A DNA stretch of 44,796 nt from Halobacteriales archaeon QH_6_64_20. GTDB lineage: Archaea > Halobacteriota > Halobacteria > Halobacteriales > Halococcaceae. The translations under genes and the position numbers were made by a program. Where the stretch lies: assembly GCA_003021235.1 (NCBI GenBank), contig PXQR01000050.1, positions 1 through 44,796 of the forward strand, in the 5' to 3' direction. The first letter of the stretch is position 1. Every line of letters begins with the position of its first letter. The notes under the pieces are model-generated. The model ran no database searches, was not told where the DNA came from, and saw only the letters and a list, made by a program, of their open reading frames with translations. Below, piece after piece: positions 43,628-44,796 of this stretch.

Positions 43628-44698
43628 CTACTCTAAGCGGTATCGCAACAGCGCCGCGATCCCGCCCAGGCTATTCAGCTGATCGCCGGGGGCGAACTCG
43701 CTCGAAAACACGGTGACGGAGCCGCCTTGATGTTCGGTGTTCTCGATGATCGTATCGACGTCGTGTTCCCAGTCGCCCCCGCCGGCGCGCTCGGCGCGCA
43801 GGCGTTCGTCGAGAATCAGCAACTGCTCTATCGCGCCGAACTCCGCGGCCTTCGAAACGGCGTCGACGCCGTAGGTCGCGGGCTCCTCGCGGGCGATCCG
43901 GCCGGTCAGCTCGTCGATCAGCTCGGCTTCCTCGGCGATCCGGGTTTCGGCCTGGATCTCGTCGACTGCGCCACGCTTGAGCACTTCGTGGACCCCGCGA
44001 TCGCCGATCGCGCTCGTGTCCACCGTAGTCGTGATTTCCCGTGCGACCTCGGGATGCTCGCGTTCGAAGTGTTTGAGCGCGTCTCCCTTAGTGAAGCCCG
44101 GGCCGGCGAGCAAGATCGCGTCGGCGTCCACGTGGCTGAGTACCGAGGCGAGTTCGCCGAATAGCTCCGAGCGGTCGCGGGCGTACTCGCCTTTCCCCGT
44201 GGGACCGGACAGCGAGACGCGTTCTTCGGCCCCGTACTGCGCTACGGTATGGACCGCCGCCGCACCTTCCTCGACCGTAGCGATCACCACGTCGGGCGCG
44301 TCGGTCGCCTCGATGGCCTCTTCGAGGCGTTGGGTCTGATCGGGTTTCCAGTGCTTTTCGATCTCGATCTCGGTGCGTTCCTCGATATTTAAACTGTGAT
44401 GTGCGCCGATCTGGTCCTCGCGGGAGGCCCACGTGATCACGCCCGAGACCCGCAAGCGGTTCGCGAACTTGTCGAATTCGGCCGATTCGGCGTCGAGGGT
44501 CACTCCCATGGGTTCGCGCTCGCCGCCGGTGTCCCGAACCCGGTCGTCGGCGCGCTGGATCCGCCGAGTGGTGTCGCCTGAGACGAGGTCTCCAGGTTCG
44601 ATGAGATAGGTGAGATGCCAGAGGTCGTCGAGGCTCTCGGGAACGAGCGTGACCCGCTCGCGCCCGCCCTCGACGTGCGTCCGGCCGTTTTCTCGCAT
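43628..44698 (-). CDS. pelA: mRNA surveillance protein pelota (Dom34)
   Basis: The protein is 356 residues from the ATG at 44698 ([21 protein letters not shown]). The N-terminal Sm-like domain shows [20 protein letters not shown] and the [10 protein letters not shown] block. The central domain has [20 protein letters not shown]. The C-terminal eRF1-like domain ends with [20 protein letters not shown] and [12 protein letters not shown]. It lacks the GGQ motif, as expected for pelota. It rescues stalled ribosomes with aEF1A/ABCE1. The ORF-track start at 44779 adds 27 non-homologous residues. Confidence 0.94.
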   Translation of the reverse strand: MRENGRTHVEGGRERVTLVPESLDDLWHLTYLIEPGDLVSGDTTRRIQRADDRVRDTGGEREPMGVTLDAESAEFDKFANRLRVSGVITWASREDQIGAHHSLNIEERTEIEIEKHWKPDQTQRLEEAIEATDAPDVVIATVEEGAAAVHTVAQYGAEERVSLSGPTGKGEYARDRSELFGELASVLSHVDADAILLAGPGFTKGDALKHFEREHPEVAREITTTVDTSAIGDRGVHEVLKRGAVDEIQAETRIAEEAELIDELTGRIAREEPATYGVDAVSKAAEFGAIEQLLILDERLRAERAGGGDWEHDVDTIIENTEHQGGSVTVFSSEFAPGDQLNSLGGIAALLRYRLE

Positions 44699-44796
44699 AA
44701 CGGTAGTAGAGAGCCCGGCGGTAAGTTCCTGGCTGTTTCCGGTGGCGAACGGTCGGCCGACTCCTCGTACCCGATTCACGCGCGGCGGATGATCGG

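Overview
The window is chromosomal DNA of a halophilic archaeon (class Halobacteria). The base composition is GC-rich and most predicted proteins are strongly acidic. Several genes have a TATA box about 27 bp before the start codon and no Shine-Dalgarno sequence, which is the haloarchaeal leaderless pattern. Lineage markers are archaeal transcription factor E, Trm56, pelota (aRF1-related Dom34), a DnaJ-ferredoxin fusion, and an archaeal initiator tRNA with an A1:U72 pair. The genus cannot be fixed from the sequence alone.

Layout. 1-0.7 kb: 5' part of an insertion-sequence transposase running off the left edge. 0.8-7.1 kb: mostly single housekeeping or conserved genes (winged-helix regulator, DUF2797, BsuPI-like protein, J-domain ferredoxin, NAD-dependent epimerase, small membrane protein, trm56, GNAT, one unknown). 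7.6-10.9 kb: thi4, then a tfe - DUF2110 - DUF5803 cluster. 11.0-15.5 kb: a very large DUF2298 membrane protein, a bat-type HTH gene with a doubtful N-terminus, and a family 2 glycosyltransferase. 15.57 kb: initiator tRNA-Met. 15.8-17.0 kb: a tight three-gene minus-strand cluster (unknown, SnoaL-like, tiny membrane protein). 17.2-21.1 kb: two tandem paralogous GT-C/TMTC-like membrane glycosyltransferases with a 4-base overlap, then a 17-bp-arm palindrome and a phosphoribosyltransferase destroyed by an internal deletion. 22-30.9 kb: metabolic and transport genes (M20 peptidase, ThuA, RidA, two convergent MFS carriers, cupin, MBL-fold hydrolase, aldo/keto reductase). 31.0-33.8 kb: an Lhr-family helicase split by a small out-of-frame deletion. 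34-38.2 kb: methyltransferase, two related small membrane proteins, an RNase Z-like MBL protein, a third MFS carrier. 38.3-43.3 kb: a complete ECF transporter (fused EcfA-EcfA', EcfT, EcfS) next to an ADP-ribosylglycohydrolase-family gene. 43.4-44.7 kb: a decayed small ORF and pelota.

The most interesting material is the ECF locus. Its S component has no obvious known substrate, and the two fused ATPase halves carry degenerate residues that all fall in the same composite ATP site. Its promoter region holds a perfect 10-bp tandem repeat with 11-bp period just upstream of a TATA-like element, and a strong Shine-Dalgarno sequence precedes ecfS. An ADP-ribosylglycohydrolase homologue lies directly upstream. 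I infer a nucleoside or ADP-ribose-type salvage system, but the substrate is unproven. Other notable points are a TFE whose zinc ribbon has lost two of four cysteines, a Thi4 with the suicide-donor cysteine, the tandem TMTC-like pair, and three genes (phosphoribosyltransferase, lhr, a small ORF) with recent frame-destroying lesions.
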